Shown here: piece by piece, positions 42,185 to 53,843 of the stretch
Layout of the letters: each line of letters starts with the position of its first letter
Numbering within the stretch: position 1 is the stretch's first letter
From: Geoanaerobacter pelophilus
Lineage (GTDB): Bacteria; Desulfobacterota; Desulfuromonadia; Geobacterales; DSM-12255
Reading direction: 5' to 3'
Assembly: GCF_018476885.1 (NCBI RefSeq)
Contig: NZ_JAHCVJ010000002.1
Coordinates: 1-64,000, forward strand
DNA length: 64,000 bases
Position numbers and translations under genes: made by a program
The notes under the pieces: generated by a model
What the model saw: only the letters and a program-made list of their open reading frames with translations
Database searches by the model: none
What the model was told of the DNA's origin: nothing

Positions 42185-43243
42185 TCAGGCTTCCGAGCTG
42201 ATCCCCCTGATCGCCTCCAGCACCACGCCGTCGTAACGGTCCTGGGCCAGCAACGCCGCCACCGCTGGGATCTTCAGCAGCGACTTGACCAGGGCGAAGC
42301 GGAGATCTCTGGGCAGGATATCGATATAAGCAATCAGGTGTTCTTCACGGGGCTGCTCCAGATCAAGCCCGTCTCGCAACAGTTCCACCAAGCTGTTCAT
42401 GGTGGCAGCCTGCAGGTCGTCCCGCTGTTCCCGGACCTGATCGGCAACCTTTGGCCAACTATCGAGCAGTTCAAGGGCAGTTATAGGCCGGTGGCGGTTT
42501 TCGGCACACCAGCGTAGGAATGCTATCGCGGCCTCATGTCCCACCACTCCGGCGCAGACCTCGGTTGCCAGCTCCTGGGTGAAGCGACACTGCTCGCGAA
42601 TCCTGCTGACCATCTCCCATCCCCGTTCCGAAGGCTCGGCCAGCATCTCCATCGGGTTGCCGGACTTGGCAAGAAACCCCGGGTTGACTGCCATGAACTG
42701 CTGCACCTCAGCATCAAGACCCCGGGAGCGGGCATAGCGGGCCCAGCAACTGTAGTCGGTCTCCACATAAAGCATTACCATCCTGTCGATCAGCGCCCGA
42801 TCCAGTGGCGCCACCTGATAGGTGCCATCCGGCGGGTTGATGGTCACTACCACCCGGTGCCGGTGATGCAGCTTGTGCGTATGCAGCGCCCGCTGCTGCC
42901 CCTCGTTGGGAGGTTCGACAAACTGGAAGATAGCCTGCAGGGTATCCTCCTGCTGAGCGCGGTTCAGTTCATCGCAATGGATCAGGGTCGGCGGATCGTC
43001 GTCTGCAGGCCACCAGGAGGGGCGGGACCAGTGCATCACCCCGCCTTCGCGGTACGGAATCCCCACCAGGTCGCCGACCTCCATCTGCCCCAGCCGCAGC
43101 GGCACATAGCGGTAGTTGATCTCCCGGCATATCTGAATAATCCCGGCGGTCTTCCCCACCCCTCGATGGCCGACCACGCACGGGGTCAGGTCGGTCTTGG
43201 TCAGCATCTCCCTGAGCACCGCCTTCATCTGTTCGACATTCAT
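42185..43243 (-). CDS. MoxR-type AAA+ ATPase
   Basis: 352 residues; GGGAG precedes the ATG. The N-terminus has Walker A GHRGVGKT (25-32) and Walker B LIHCDELNRA, a sensor-1 region (VVVTINPPDGTYQVAPLDRALIDR) with arginine-finger candidates, and a helical C-terminal lid. MoxR proteins act as chaperone-like ATPases with VWA-domain partners. Its partner is probably the VWA/DUF2201 protein at 31131-32312, which lies on the same strand but is separated by about 10 kb of plus-strand genes. Confidence 0.88.
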   Translation of the reverse strand: MNVEQMKAVLREMLTKTDLTPCVVGHRGVGKTAGIIQICREINYRYVPLRLGQMEVGDLVGIPYREGGVMHWSRPSWWPADDDPPTLIHCDELNRAQQEDTLQAIFQFVEPPNEGQQRALHTHKLHHRHRVVVTINPPDGTYQVAPLDRALIDRMVMLYVETDYSCWARYARSRGLDAEVQQFMAVNPGFLAKSGNPMEMLAEPSERGWEMVSRIREQCRFTQELATEVCAGVVGHEAAIAFLRWCAENRHRPITALELLDSWPKVADQVREQRDDLQAATMNSLVELLRDGLDLEQPREEHLIAYIDILPRDLRFALVKSLLKIPAVAALLAQDRYDGVVLEAIRGISSEA

Positions 43244-43379
43244 ATCGCTCTCCCGGATAGCAGTAAAACGTTACGTTAAGAAGTAAGCCACTTGATCGCG
43301 GCTCAGTCAACCATTTTCACCGCTTCACAACAGTAGTTCGCTGGTGTACTATTCAATGAGATTCGGACAGGGGGATTTA

Positions 43380-43763
43380 ATGGCCAAAGGATACAACGCC
43401 AACCAGGAGCGACTGGCCGAAATAAACTCATTCGGGAAAAATCTAGCCAAGCGTGCCGGATTTGCCTGCGAATGGTGCGGCGGTAAAGATGAGCTGCGGC
43501 CATGGGACTACAACCCGAAGGCAGAGCTTGACGAGTCAGGGCTGGCCCTGCTGTGCAGCCGCTGCCGGGAGCTGGCAGCCGGAATCAAAGGGAGTGAAAA
43601 CGAGCTACGCTCCATCCGAAACGCCCTCTGGAGCGATGTCCCGGCCATTGCCATAGGCGCGGCCCGGGTGCTGGCCCGCTGCAAAGAGCCATGGGTAAGG
43701 GAAGCGATCGAAGAGAGCCTGATTGACGATGCCATAAAGCAAGAGATCCTCTCCGGCCGATGA
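43380..43763 (+). CDS. Small zinc-ribbon/HNH-like protein
   Basis: 127 residues from the ATG at 43380, preceded by GGGGGA; a slightly longer frame exists upstream. Two CxxC pairs (CEWC and CSRC, about 33 residues apart) form a zinc-binding module similar to the N-terminal ribbon of PhnA-like proteins and to HNH-like folds. The remaining part is helical and charged. It has no signal peptide. The stop overlaps the start of a HAD phosphatase gene by 4 bp. The function is not known. Confidence 0.72.
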   Translation: MAKGYNANQERLAEINSFGKNLAKRAGFACEWCGGKDELRPWDYNPKAELDESGLALLCSRCRELAAGIKGSENELRSIRNALWSDVPAIAIGAARVLARCKEPWVREAIEESLIDDAIKQEILSGR

Positions 43764-44359
43764 ACCACGCCATCTACGGATTCATAGCCGGTTTCAGCAA
43801 CCGGCACCAACTGGCAAAGATTCTACGCAACTCCCCCAGACGCCAGGAAACCCACAATGTGAAACCGGAAGCCCTTAAAGCAAGCGGTGCGACCGTGCTG
43901 GCCCTCGATTTTGACGGGGTGCTGGCCCCCCATGGCAGAACCGAACCGCTGCCTGAGGCAACAGCATGGCTCGTCGGCTGTTGTGCGGTATTCGGCGAAG
44001 AGCGCGTGTTCATCCTGTCCAACAAACCGACTCGCGAACGGAGCGCCTGGTTCAAAGCGCATTTCCCAGGTATCCGCTTCATCTCCGGGGTCAGGAAAAA
44101 GCCTTATCCTGACGGACTGTTCAAGGTCATCGAGCTGTCAGCCTCACCTCCTGCCGAGATCGTCCTGCTCGATGATCGCCTGCTGACCGGGGTTCTTGCG
44201 ACCTGTCTCGCCGGCACCAGTATTGCCTACATCAATAAACCCTATACGGATTTCGGCAGCAACCCTCTGGCAGAAACCTTTTTTGCAACCCTGCGCATCA
44301 TCGAGCAGACACTGATACGCATGGTTCCGATCACCAATAATGAAAGGAGTAACAGATGA
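43760..44359 (+). CDS. HAD-superfamily hydrolase (YqeG-like)
   Basis: 199 residues. After about 45 poorly conserved residues the HAD motif I appears as ALDFDGVLAPHG, motif II as VFILSNKP, a Lys in SGVRKKPYPDG as motif III and motif IV as IVLLDDRLLTG. The short cap and spacing fit the HAD-IIIA phosphatases of the YqeG type. Substrate unknown. The gene is coupled at both ends through 4-bp overlaps, to a zinc-ribbon protein gene and a flavoprotein gene. Confidence 0.83.
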   Translation: MNHAIYGFIAGFSNRHQLAKILRNSPRRQETHNVKPEALKASGATVLALDFDGVLAPHGRTEPLPEATAWLVGCCAVFGEERVFILSNKPTRERSAWFKAHFPGIRFISGVRKKPYPDGLFKVIELSASPPAEIVLLDDRLLTGVLATCLAGTSIAYINKPYTDFGSNPLAETFFATLRIIEQTLIRMVPITNNERSNR

Positions 44360-44931
44360 AGATAGCATGTCTGCTTGGCAGCCCCAGATCAGGCTCCTGT
44401 AGTGCGGCAATTGCCGGGGAATTCGTAAAGGCGGCAGTCGAGCTCGGTGCAACCGCCGAAACATTCACCCTCAACAGCCTTAATTATCGCGGCTGCCAAG
44501 GGTGCTACGCCTGCAAAAAGACCCTGGACCACTGCATCCTTCAGGACGACCTGACCAAGGTGCTGGACAGCGTTAAAGAAGCGGATATTCTGGTCATGGC
44601 CTCGCCTGTTTACTATGGCGATATCACTGCCCAGACAAAAGGTTTCTTTGACCGGACCTTCTCCTATCTCAAGCCGGATTACATCACCAATGCGGCGCCG
44701 AGTCGACTGGCGCCTGAAAAAAAGATGGTCATGGTCCAGACCCAGGGGCAGCCGGACCAGAAGATGTTTAGCGACATCTTCAGCCGTTACCGGATGTTTC
44801 TCGATTGGACCGGTTATAAGGATTGCCGGCTGATCCGCGCCTGTGGCCTGTCTCCGGACAGCACTGCAGAGACGCTGGCCCCGTTTCTTCAGGAGGCAAG
44901 AGCGCTTGCCGGAGAAATGCTCACCCCCTGA
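44356..44931 (+). CDS. NAD(P)H-dependent flavin oxidoreductase (flavodoxin-like)
   Basis: 191 residues; AGGAG precedes the ATG. The start MKIACLLGSPRSGSC is the FMN phosphate-binding loop of NADPH-dependent FMN reductase or iron-sulfur flavoproteins. It is followed by CQGCYACKK and the MASPVYYGDITAQTKGFFDR segment that packs on FMN. The cysteines in CQGCYACKK and the later DHCI resemble the 4Fe-4S ligands of some iron-sulfur flavoproteins, but the pattern is not decisive. Last gene of a three-gene run; a role in redox detoxification is possible. Confidence 0.85.
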   Translation: MKIACLLGSPRSGSCSAAIAGEFVKAAVELGATAETFTLNSLNYRGCQGCYACKKTLDHCILQDDLTKVLDSVKEADILVMASPVYYGDITAQTKGFFDRTFSYLKPDYITNAAPSRLAPEKKMVMVQTQGQPDQKMFSDIFSRYRMFLDWTGYKDCRLIRACGLSPDSTAETLAPFLQEARALAGEMLTP

Positions 44932-44940
44932 CCATCGGCA

Positions 44941-44976
44941 CAAAAAAACCGGCATTGCCGTAAAGCAATGCCGGTT
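44941..44976 (-). terminator. Rho-independent terminator of the M23 peptidase gene
   Basis: A perfect 12-bp stem (AACCGGCATTGC and complement) with a 6-nt loop is followed by seven Ts on the minus strand. It lies in the convergent gap and may also stop plus-strand transcripts in part. Confidence 0.88.
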
Positions 44977-44999
44977 GGTAACATCAGGCTGATCAATTC

Positions 45000-45563
45000 T
45001 TATTTGGCATCAAGCTCGGGAAGATACAACTCCGCTTCCGGCCCGCCCTTGCCGTTCATCTCGGCCTCCACCCAGTCCCCGATCTCCCGCTGGACAATCA
45101 GTTTCAAATCCTGCTCCATCTGCTCGCGGCGTTGTTTGGCAAGTTGCGGCAGCTGTCGGATCTCGTAATGGACATGAGGGCCGGTAGAACGCCCTGTGCT
45201 ACCCGATAAGGCGATAACAGTAGCAGTATCAACCTGCTGACCCGGCTTGACCAGCACCTCGGCATTGTGACCATAGAGGCTGACATACCCCTTGCCATGC
45301 TCGACCGCCACCAGGTTGCCGTACCCTTTATACTGTCCGGCAAAATAAACCGTACCGGCCTGGGTAGGATAAACTGCGGTGCCGGAAGGCACGGCAATAT
45401 CATAGCCGTTATGCCAGACCTGACGGCCACTACCGAATGGGTCGAGCCGCCAGCCAACGCCAGAGGTGACCCGGCCGCCGTCAACCGGCGACTTGCGGGC
45501 TGCTAAACAGGGGGTGGTGACCAGAACTGCACAGAGAATCAGGATTATTTTCGCTATTTTCAT
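45000..45563 (-). CDS. M23-family peptidase (LytM domain), exported
   Basis: 187 residues from the ATG at 45563; a TTG two codons upstream is also possible. A signal peptide ends near CLA-ARKS. The LytM/peptidase M23 domain shows GWRLDPFG with HNGYDIAVPSGT (the first zinc His region), then GHNAEVLVKPGQQV and GSTGRSTGPHVHYEI with the HxH zinc pair. The first zinc position reads WHNGYDI where HxGxD is usual, so the ligand set is intact. It should cut peptidoglycan cross-links in the periplasm. Only a weak ribosome site is seen. Confidence 0.88.
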   Translation of the reverse strand: MKIAKIILILCAVLVTTPCLAARKSPVDGGRVTSGVGWRLDPFGSGRQVWHNGYDIAVPSGTAVYPTQAGTVYFAGQYKGYGNLVAVEHGKGYVSLYGHNAEVLVKPGQQVDTATVIALSGSTGRSTGPHVHYEIRQLPQLAKQRREQMEQDLKLIVQREIGDWVEAEMNGKGGPEAELYLPELDAK

Positions 45564-45751
45564 AGGCAATACCGTCAGTTGTAAGATTCAGGATCAGCGA
45601 ACTTTATATCCTATCGGCATATATATGAATTTCTTCAGTACCGGGGTCACATGATACCGTTAAAGGTGAGTTTTTTCAAGGGCAGCGGCAATGAACGCAG
45701 TATTATGAGGCGTCCCAGGGTCATCCCCTCAAGCAAGCCACCTCCAATTAA

Positions 45752-45793
45752 GCAAAAAGCCGCCCGCCAACATGAAGCTGACAAGGCGGCTTT
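45752..45793 (-). terminator. Rho-independent terminator of gpmI
   Basis: Stem AAAGCCGCC / GGCGGCTTT with a 20-nt loop and a T-run on the minus strand, 35 bp past the gpmI stop codon. Confidence 0.8.
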
Positions 45794-45827
45794 GAGATAA
45801 CTAGATGATTCTCTGAAAACAGGCCAC

Positions 45828-47372
45828 TTATCCAGCCAGCAGACTGTGCCCGGTCATTTCCTGCGGTTGCGCCAGCCCGAGCATGGCGAGCATGGTCGGT
45901 GCGATGTCAGCCAAGCGGCCCCCTTCTTTCAAGGTGCTCCCCTTGCGGCTGTCATCCACCATGACCAGCCAGACCGGGTTACAGGTGTGGGCGGTGTGCG
46001 GGCCGTTGCTCTCCGGGTCCCACATCTGGTCGGCATTGCCGTGGTCGGCGGTGATCAGGAGCGCGCCACCCTTTTCCCTGACTTTGGCCGCAAGCTTGCC
46101 GACACAACTGTCCACTGCTTCCACCGCCTTGACAGCGGCAGGGATGATGCCGGTATGGCCGACCATGTCGCAGTTGGCGAAGTTGAGCACTATGACATCG
46201 TACCGGCCGGACTCGATCCGTTTTTCCAGTTCGTCGGTCACGAGGTAAGCACTCATCTCGGGCTTCTGGTCGTAGGTCGCCACTTCCTTGGGTGACGGAA
46301 TGAGGCAGCGCTCTTCGTTGGGGAACGGTTCCTCGACCCCACCGTTGAAAAAGAAGGTGACGTGGGCGTATTTTTCGGTCTCGGCAATACGCAGCTGACT
46401 GAGGCCAGCGCGGCTGATGACATCACCGAAGATATTCTTCAGCTCTTCCGGGCCAAAGGCAATGGGGAGGCCGAAGGTGGCGTCGTACTCGGTCATGCAA
46501 ACGTAGGATGCCAGCTGCGCCCGCTGTTTGCGTGCGAATCCGGGACAATCGTCCAGGGCAAGGGCGCGGGTGATCTCCCGGGCGCGGTCTGACCGGAAGT
46601 TGAAATAGATAAGACCGTCGTTATCCTGCAACCTGCCGACTGCTGTGCCGCCTGGGGTTATGACCGTAGGCAGCACGAATTCGTCGTTCTTTTCCGCCGC
46701 ATAACTGGCAGAGATTGCTGCGGCTGCCGAAACGGCAGTCTCTCCCTCGCCGCAAACAATGGCATTGTAAGCCATTTCCACGCGATCCCAGCGGTTGTCC
46801 CGGTCCATGGCATAGTAGCGACCAATCACCGTGGCGATCGTGCCGATGCCGATCCGCTTGATCTCGGCTTCCAGCTGCTCAAGGTAGTCAATCCCGCTTT
46901 TGGGTGGCGTATCGCGGCCGTCCAGGAGACAGTGGATAAAGACATCATTCAGCCCCTCGCGCTTTGCCAGCTCCAGCAGGCCATAGAGGTGGGTGTTGTG
47001 GGAATGCACCCCGCCGTCGGAGAGCAACCCGGCCAGATGCAGCCTGCCGCCGGCTGCCTTGGTGCGGGCAATGCAGTCGAGCAGTACCGGATTGGTGAAA
47101 AAATCGCCGTCAGCAATCGACTTGCTGATCCGGGTCAGGTCCTGGTAAACAACGCGGCCGGCACCGATATTGAGGTGGCCGACCTCGGAATTACCCATCT
47201 GGCCATCCGGGAGACCGACTGCCATACCTGAAGTCTGGATCTGGGTGTGCGGGTATTCTTTGAGCAGGCTATTGAGATTGGGGGTATTGGCCAGGGCAAC
47301 GGCATTATTTTCAGTCTGGGGGTTGATCCCCCAGCCATCGAGGATCATCAGGAGAAGCGGCTTTTTCGGCAT
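45828..47372 (-). CDS. gpmI: 2,3-Bisphosphoglycerate-independent phosphoglycerate mutase
   Basis: 514 residues, the usual length. The N-terminus [11 protein letters not shown] and [14 protein letters not shown], with the catalytic Ser that carries the phosphate, place it in the alkaline phosphatase superfamily. The metal ligands in [12 protein letters not shown] and [11 protein letters not shown] are intact. It interconverts 3- and 2-phosphoglycerate with two Mn2+ ions in glycolysis and gluconeogenesis. It is the last gene of a minus-strand housekeeping run and has its own terminator. Confidence 0.97.
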   Translation of the reverse strand: MPKKPLLLMILDGWGINPQTENNAVALANTPNLNSLLKEYPHTQIQTSGMAVGLPDGQMGNSEVGHLNIGAGRVVYQDLTRISKSIADGDFFTNPVLLDCIARTKAAGGRLHLAGLLSDGGVHSHNTHLYGLLELAKREGLNDVFIHCLLDGRDTPPKSGIDYLEQLEAEIKRIGIGTIATVIGRYYAMDRDNRWDRVEMAYNAIVCGEGETAVSAAAAISASYAAEKNDEFVLPTVITPGGTAVGRLQDNDGLIYFNFRSDRAREITRALALDDCPGFARKQRAQLASYVCMTEYDATFGLPIAFGPEELKNIFGDVISRAGLSQLRIAETEKYAHVTFFFNGGVEEPFPNEERCLIPSPKEVATYDQKPEMSAYLVTDELEKRIESGRYDVIVLNFANCDMVGHTGIIPAAVKAVEAVDSCVGKLAAKVREKGGALLITADHGNADQMWDPESNGPHTAHTCNPVWLVMVDDSRKGSTLKEGGRLADIAPTMLAMLGLAQPQEMTGHSLLAG

Positions 47373-47397
47373 ATCAGCTCCTTGCTAAACGAGATAG

Positions 47398-47859
47398 TCA
47401 ATGATGGTACGATTCGTTATTGAGAATGGTCAACCCCCGGTAGAGCTGTTCCAGCAGGAACGGGCGGACCATCTGGTGGGTAAAGGTCATCTTCGACAGC
47501 GATATGGAGCGGTAGGCTAACTTCCGTACTGCGGCATCAAAACCATAGGAACCGCCGATGGCAAAGGCCAGTTCCTGGGTGCCGGTGTCCCGCTCTCTGC
47601 CGAGGAAGGCGGCAAAGCCGGTCGAAGTGAACTGCTCTCCGGTCTCATCCAGCAGAACCAGCCTGGTAGCTTTCGGCAGGGCTTTCAACAGCCGCTCACC
47701 TTCCTTCAACCGCAGCTGCTCGGCCACGGTCCCCTTTTCTTCCCGAACCTCGCTGATCTCCAGAGGCAGATAGCGCTTGATCCGGCCGGCATATTCATCG
47801 ATGCCGCAACGCACCCATTCCTCCTGGGTCTTGCCGACCCACAGGACGCGGAGCTTCAC
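47398..47859 (-). CDS. rlmH: 23S rRNA pseudouridine-1915 N3-methyltransferase
   Basis: 153 residues from a GTG start that overlaps the stop of rsfS (GTGA). The SPOUT-fold features are present: MKLRVLWVGKTQEEW at the start, LVLLDETGEQFTS, the knot sequence ELAFAIGGSYGFD and the C-terminal SLSKMTFTHQMVRPFLLEQLYR. The enzyme methylates pseudouridine 1915 in helix 69 of 23S rRNA on the assembled 70S ribosome, using AdoMet. Confidence 0.96.
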   Translation of the reverse strand: MKLRVLWVGKTQEEWVRCGIDEYAGRIKRYLPLEISEVREEKGTVAEQLRLKEGERLLKALPKATRLVLLDETGEQFTSTGFAAFLGRERDTGTQELAFAIGGSYGFDAAVRKLAYRSISLSKMTFTHQMVRPFLLEQLYRGLTILNNESYHH

Positions 47860-48242
47860 GCCCCTTTCGTCTCCCAGAGGAACTTTTCAGGGATCTCCAC
47901 CTGGGGCGCAACCTGCCACAGGCCGTCCAGATCGTAGTAGCTCCTGAGTTCCTCGATAAAGACATGGAACAGGACATCGCCGTAGTCGATGACAACCCAT
48001 TTTCCCTCTGCCAGCCCTTCTATATCCAGCGGCTTGCCGAACTTCTTCAATCCGGTGCGGACTGATTCGGCAATGGCCTGAACCTGCTTGTCCGAGGTCC
48101 CGCTGGCGATCACCAGGTAATCGGCAATGCTGGAAAGCCGCGCAATCTCCAGAATCTTAACTTCGTACGCCTTCTTGTCCAGAGCATATTCAGCGCATTT
48201 CAATGCGCGGTCCAGGCTGCTGATCTCTTTTTTAACGCTCAT
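47856..48242 (-). CDS. rsfS: Ribosomal silencing factor
   Basis: 128 residues from the ATG at 48242; an upstream TTG in frame is less likely because it lies inside nadD. The family pattern is clear: ARLSSIADYLVIASGTSDKQVQAIAES and EGLAEGKWVVIDYGDVLFHVFIEELRSYYDLDGLW. It binds ribosomal protein L14 and blocks subunit joining in nutrient-poor conditions. It overlaps nadD and rlmH, an arrangement common to many bacteria. Confidence 0.95.
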   Translation of the reverse strand: MSVKKEISSLDRALKCAEYALDKKAYEVKILEIARLSSIADYLVIASGTSDKQVQAIAESVRTGLKKFGKPLDIEGLAEGKWVVIDYGDVLFHVFIEELRSYYDLDGLWQVAPQVEIPEKFLWETKGA

Positions 48243-48882
48243 CTGCGTATAACCCCTGTTCAATAATATACCGTTCCACTGCAGCAGGGACCAGGTAGCG
48301 GATCGACCGCCCCTGTCTCGCCAGATTGCGGATGCGGGTTGAGGAGATGTCGAGCAGACATTCTCCCAGATAATGGACCTGATGGCCCGACCGGTGATCG
48401 AGACGATTGGCCGCCCGATCTAAAACAAATTCGCTTCTGACCTCTTCCGGCAGGGCCTCGGACAGGTTCGGCACCCGCGCCCCTGGCCGCTCCACCACAA
48501 CGATGCTGGAGCATTGGAAAATCGCGCGGTATTCATGCCAGGTCCCGAATTCCAAGAATGAATCACTACCGATAATAAAGAACAGCTCATCAGCCGGCCG
48601 TTGCTCGCCAAGTGCCCGCAGGGTGTCGATGGAATACGATTTCCCCGCACGTTCGCCTTCAATCCGGGAAAGCTGAAACGACTCATTGTCCGCGATGGCC
48701 ACCCTGACCAGCTCACAACGGAGCTCGAACGGCAATTCGCCATTCATCGGTTTATGCGGCGGTGATGCTGCCGGGATAAAGGTGATCCGGTCCAGGGCGA
48801 GATTTTCCCTGACCTCCTCGGCGATGCGAAGATGAGCAAGGTGAATCGGATTGAATGTGCCCCCCAGGATCCCGATTCTCAT
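48232..48882 (-). CDS. nadD: Nicotinate-nucleotide adenylyltransferase
   Basis: 216 residues from the ATG at 48882, where the conserved sequence MRIGILGGTFNPIHLAHLR begins (AGGCGAG upstream). The GTFNPIH nucleotide-binding motif and the C-terminal ISSTRIR motif are the signature of NadD. It adenylates nicotinate mononucleotide to deamido-NAD in NAD synthesis. The gene lies between proA and rsfS, overlapping the latter by 11 bp. Confidence 0.96.
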   Translation of the reverse strand: MRIGILGGTFNPIHLAHLRIAEEVRENLALDRITFIPAASPPHKPMNGELPFELRCELVRVAIADNESFQLSRIEGERAGKSYSIDTLRALGEQRPADELFFIIGSDSFLEFGTWHEYRAIFQCSSIVVVERPGARVPNLSEALPEEVRSEFVLDRAANRLDHRSGHQVHYLGECLLDISSTRIRNLARQGRSIRYLVPAAVERYIIEQGLYADER

Positions 48883-48892
48883 GTTCTCGCCT

Positions 48893-50149
<1,257 letters not shown>

Positions 50150-50162
50150 TGAGCATCCTCTC

Positions 50163-51284
50163 TTATGGGACGATTACCAGGTTGTCCCGATGAATTACTT
50201 CGTCGCCGTAGCGATAGCCAAGGATTTCCTCAAGCTCGCCGCTCTGCCGACCAAGGATCATCAGGCACTCACGGCTGGAATAGTCAGCCAACCCCCGGCC
50301 AATTTCGCTGCCGTCCTTGGCGACAATGCGCACACAGGCGCCTCGCTCGAACTCCCCTTCAACCGCAACCATCCCGGAAGGGAGCAGGCTCTTGCCATGT
50401 TGCCTTAGTACCTTTGCGGCCCCGGCATCGACAATGATCCGCCCTCGGGGACGCAGGGTATAGGCAATCCAATGTTTGCGGCGGTTAAGGCTCTCACCGG
50501 CAGGGAGAAAGAAGGTACCAAGCTCCTCGCCGGTCATCAGTCTCTCCAGAATGCCTTCTCTGCTCCCGTTAGCGATTATCGTGGGAATACCAAACCGGCC
50601 GGCCTTTTTTGCGGCTGATATCTTGGTTGCCATGCCGCCGGTGCCGACCGACGAGCCGCTGCCACCGGCCGCCTGCTCGATTTCCCTGGTAATGCCTCTT
50701 ACCAACGGCACAAGGCGGGCATCCGGATTGGTGCGCGGATCAGAATCGTAGAACCCGTCGATATCGGTAAGAATTATGAGCAGGTCGGATTCTGACAGGT
50801 TGGTCACCAGGGCCGAGAGATTATCATTGTCGCCGAACTTGATCTCCTCGACGGCAACCGTGTCATTTTCATTGATGATCGGCACAATATCGCAGGAAAG
50901 AAGGGTATCGATGGTAGCGCGGGCGTTCAGAAACCGCTGGCGATCGGAAAGGTCGTCGCGGGTCAGCAGCATCTGGGCGGTATTGATGGCGAAATGGCCT
51001 AGCGCCTCTTCGTAGGCGTTCATCAACCGCGGCTGGCCGACTGCCGCAGCTGCCTGCTTCTGGGGAATCGTCCTGGGGCGATCGACGCCGAGCATGCTCC
51101 GTCCGGCGGCAACCGCACCGGAAGTCACAACAATGACCTCAATTCCCTTGCTTCGGAGTTGGGATATTTCAGCGGCAATGGCGGCAATCCTCTGCCGGTC
51201 CAGATCGTTCTGCACAGTAGTCAGCACTCTGCTGCCGATCTTGACCACTATCCGCCGTACGTTTTTTAACAGCTCCCCTCGCAT
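50163..51284 (-). CDS. proB: Glutamate 5-kinase with PUA domain
   Basis: 373 residues. The amino-acid kinase domain has [45 protein letters not shown] and [17 protein letters not shown]-terminal PUA domain (about 280-365) follows, the usual ProB layout. It phosphorylates glutamate in the first step of proline synthesis. Upstream obgE is 65 bp away on the same strand. Confidence 0.97.
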   Translation of the reverse strand: MRGELLKNVRRIVVKIGSRVLTTVQNDLDRQRIAAIAAEISQLRSKGIEVIVVTSGAVAAGRSMLGVDRPRTIPQKQAAAAVGQPRLMNAYEEALGHFAINTAQMLLTRDDLSDRQRFLNARATIDTLLSCDIVPIINENDTVAVEEIKFGDNDNLSALVTNLSESDLLIILTDIDGFYDSDPRTNPDARLVPLVRGITREIEQAAGGSGSSVGTGGMATKISAAKKAGRFGIPTIIANGSREGILERLMTGEELGTFFLPAGESLNRRKHWIAYTLRPRGRIIVDAGAAKVLRQHGKSLLPSGMVAVEGEFERGACVRIVAKDGSEIGRGLADYSSRECLMILGRQSGELEEILGYRYGDEVIHRDNLVIVP

Positions 51285-51349
51285 TTCATCCCTTTACCCG
51301 GAAATAATCTGCAGAATATTAACACTCTTGAGCCTCAACCGCAATCGGT

Positions 51350-52363
<1,014 letters not shown>

Positions 52364-52451
52364 TTACCTTAACTTTTTCGCCTGACGCAGCTTGCAAACC
52401 AGCTGATTGCTGGTAATAATGTGATTGCAGGCTGCATAAGGGAGGTATCCC

Positions 52452-52643
52452 ATGAGTATAAGCACTGTCTCAAGTCAGGCAATGATGCTTAAGGAGCAGA
52501 TGTCGCTCTACCAGTTGGGGATGGCTGGACTGAAGCAGCAGGCCGATTCCCAGCAAAAACTGGCGACCATGCTCGACCAGCAGACACAAAAGGTGACGCC
52601 CCCGAAAGATCCTCAAGGGGGAGGTTTTTCAACCTACGCCTGA
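52452..52643 (+). CDS. Small YjfB-like putative motility protein
   Basis: 63 residues; GGGAGG lies six bases before the ATG. The sequence MSISTVSSQAMMLKEQMSL followed by a Gln-rich helix (LKQQADSQQKLATMLDQQ) matches the small YjfB-type family often annotated as putative motility proteins. It lies alone on the plus strand between obgE and rpmA, and a bidirectional terminator follows it. Confidence 0.78.
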   Translation: MSISTVSSQAMMLKEQMSLYQLGMAGLKQQADSQQKLATMLDQQTQKVTPPKDPQGGGFSTYA

Positions 52644-52761
52644 CACACACGCAGCCAACCGCAACATACTTCTTCAACCGGGCAGTGGTTCATGCCCGCA
52701 ACATGCCACTAACAAACAAAGCAACAGCAAGCCCCGTGCAGCCTGCGCAATGCTAAAGAAC

Positions 52762-52795
52762 AGAAAGCCCGGAACCATAAAGCTCCGGGCTTTCT
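52762..52795. terminator. Bidirectional Rho-independent terminator
   Basis: Perfect 12-bp stem (AGAAAGCCCGGA and complement) with a 10-nt loop. It serves both the plus-strand small gene and the minus-strand rplU-rpmA operon, whose stop is 22 bp away. Confidence 0.85.
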
Positions 52796-52816
52796 CATAC
52801 ATTATGCCATACCTGA

Positions 52817-53074
52817 TCAGTTCGCCGGGTAGACAGAAACCTTCTTGCGGTCACGGCCCAAACGCTCGTACTTGACCACTCCGTCAACCAGGGCAAAGAG
52901 GGTGTAATCCTTGCCGCACCCGACATTGTTGCCTGGATGGATTTTAGTGCCATGCTGCCGGTAAATAATGTTGCCGGCCCTTACTGCTTCGCCACCGAAC
53001 TTTTTACATCCGAGTCTCTGGCCGTCAGAATCGCGTCCGTTACGACTGCTGCCGACCCCTTTTTTATGTGCCAT
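52817..53074 (-). CDS. rpmA: 50S ribosomal protein L27
   Basis: 85 residues: [20 protein letters not shown] and [19 protein letters not shown] are the unmistakable L27 signature. The N-terminus begins MAHKK, without the cleaved extension seen in Firmicutes. It lies near the peptidyl transferase centre in the ribosome. It follows rplU by 45 bp. Confidence 0.98.
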   Translation of the reverse strand: MAHKKGVGSSRNGRDSDGQRLGCKKFGGEAVRAGNIIYRQHGTKIHPGNNVGCGKDYTLFALVDGVVKYERLGRDRKKVSVYPAN

Positions 53075-53119
53075 GGTGTTCTTGCCTCCTGCTGTTACCG
53101 GTTATCCGGTTACTGCATG

Positions 53120-53428
53120 TTATGCGTTGATCTTTTCAATTTTCAGGATGGTTCTCGGCTGACGGTGCCCGTTTAATTTACGGGAGTTCTTGCGCCTCTT
53201 CGACTTGAAAACCAGGATTTTCTTGTCTTTTCCCTGCTCGACAATAGTGCCGACCACAGAAGCGCTTGGCACTAACGGTGTTCCGATTTTAACCGTATCG
53301 CCGCCAACCATCAGGACTTCCCCAAGTTCGACAGTGTCGCCCACTGCCCCCTCGAGTTTCTCGACCTTAAGCAGGTCGCCCTCGGAAACTTTGTACTGCT
53401 TCCCTCCGGTTTTTACAACTGCGTACAT
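53120..53428 (-). CDS. rplU: 50S ribosomal protein L21
   Basis: 102 residues, starting [14 protein letters not shown], with [23 protein letters not shown] near the end, as in all bacterial L21 proteins. It begins the rplU-rpmA operon and has a good promoter upstream. Confidence 0.98.
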   Translation of the reverse strand: MYAVVKTGGKQYKVSEGDLLKVEKLEGAVGDTVELGEVLMVGGDTVKIGTPLVPSASVVGTIVEQGKDKKILVFKSKRRKNSRKLNGHRQPRTILKIEKINA

Positions 53429-53465
53429 ATACCTTCACCACCTTTATAATTTAGATGAGCGTTGG

Positions 53466-53495
53466 AAAATACCCCATAACCACAATCAGAGTCAA
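53466..53495 (-). promoter_or_regulatory. Sigma-70-like promoter of rplU-rpmA
   Basis: On the minus strand TTGACT (53490-53495) and TATTTT (53466-53471) are separated by 18 bp. This lies about 40 bp before the rplU start. Confidence 0.6.
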
Positions 53496-53516
53496 GCTTT
53501 TTTTCGCAATACCGAA

Positions 53517-53819
53517 TCACCCTACATCAAGAAAAACATCTTCCCCTTCAAGCCTTATGGGATAGGTTTTGAGCACATATTCAGGGTAATCGTTGCACGC
53601 ACCGCTTCTCAGATTGAACTTGTATCCGTGGCGGGGACAGGAGAGAGTGGGGCCGTCCTTCACCACTCCGGCGTTCAAAGGGCTCCCCTGGTGCGGACAT
53701 TCATTTTCGCAGGCGAAGATCTCCCCCTTGACATTTATCAGCAGGATCTGAACGCCGTCCAGCTCAACCACCTTTTTCCCCCAGTTAGGAATATCACCTA
53801 GTTTCGCGACCAGCGGCAT
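53517..53819 (-). CDS. Rieske-type [2Fe-2S] ferredoxin
   Basis: 100 residues from the ATG at 53819, preceded by AAAGGAG; an in-frame start six codons upstream lacks such a site. The cluster motifs are CPHQGS (Cys-x-His) and CPRHGYKF (Cys-x-x-His). This is the layout of soluble Rieske ferredoxins similar to NirD or the ferredoxin of dioxygenases. No signal peptide or membrane anchor is present, so it is cytoplasmic. It lies 24 bp after the ribonuclease G gene on the same strand. The electron partner cannot be read from the sequence. Confidence 0.9.
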   Translation of the reverse strand: MPLVAKLGDIPNWGKKVVELDGVQILLINVKGEIFACENECPHQGSPLNAGVVKDGPTLSCPRHGYKFNLRSGACNDYPEYVLKTYPIRLEGEDVFLDVG

Positions 53820-53843
53820 AGTAATCACTCCTTTCACGCAGCA

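Noticed and set aside
45570-45750. Small RNA or tRNA gene between the M23 peptidase gene and gpmI
   Set aside because: I saw no cloverleaf or promoter; only the gpmI terminator is convincing.
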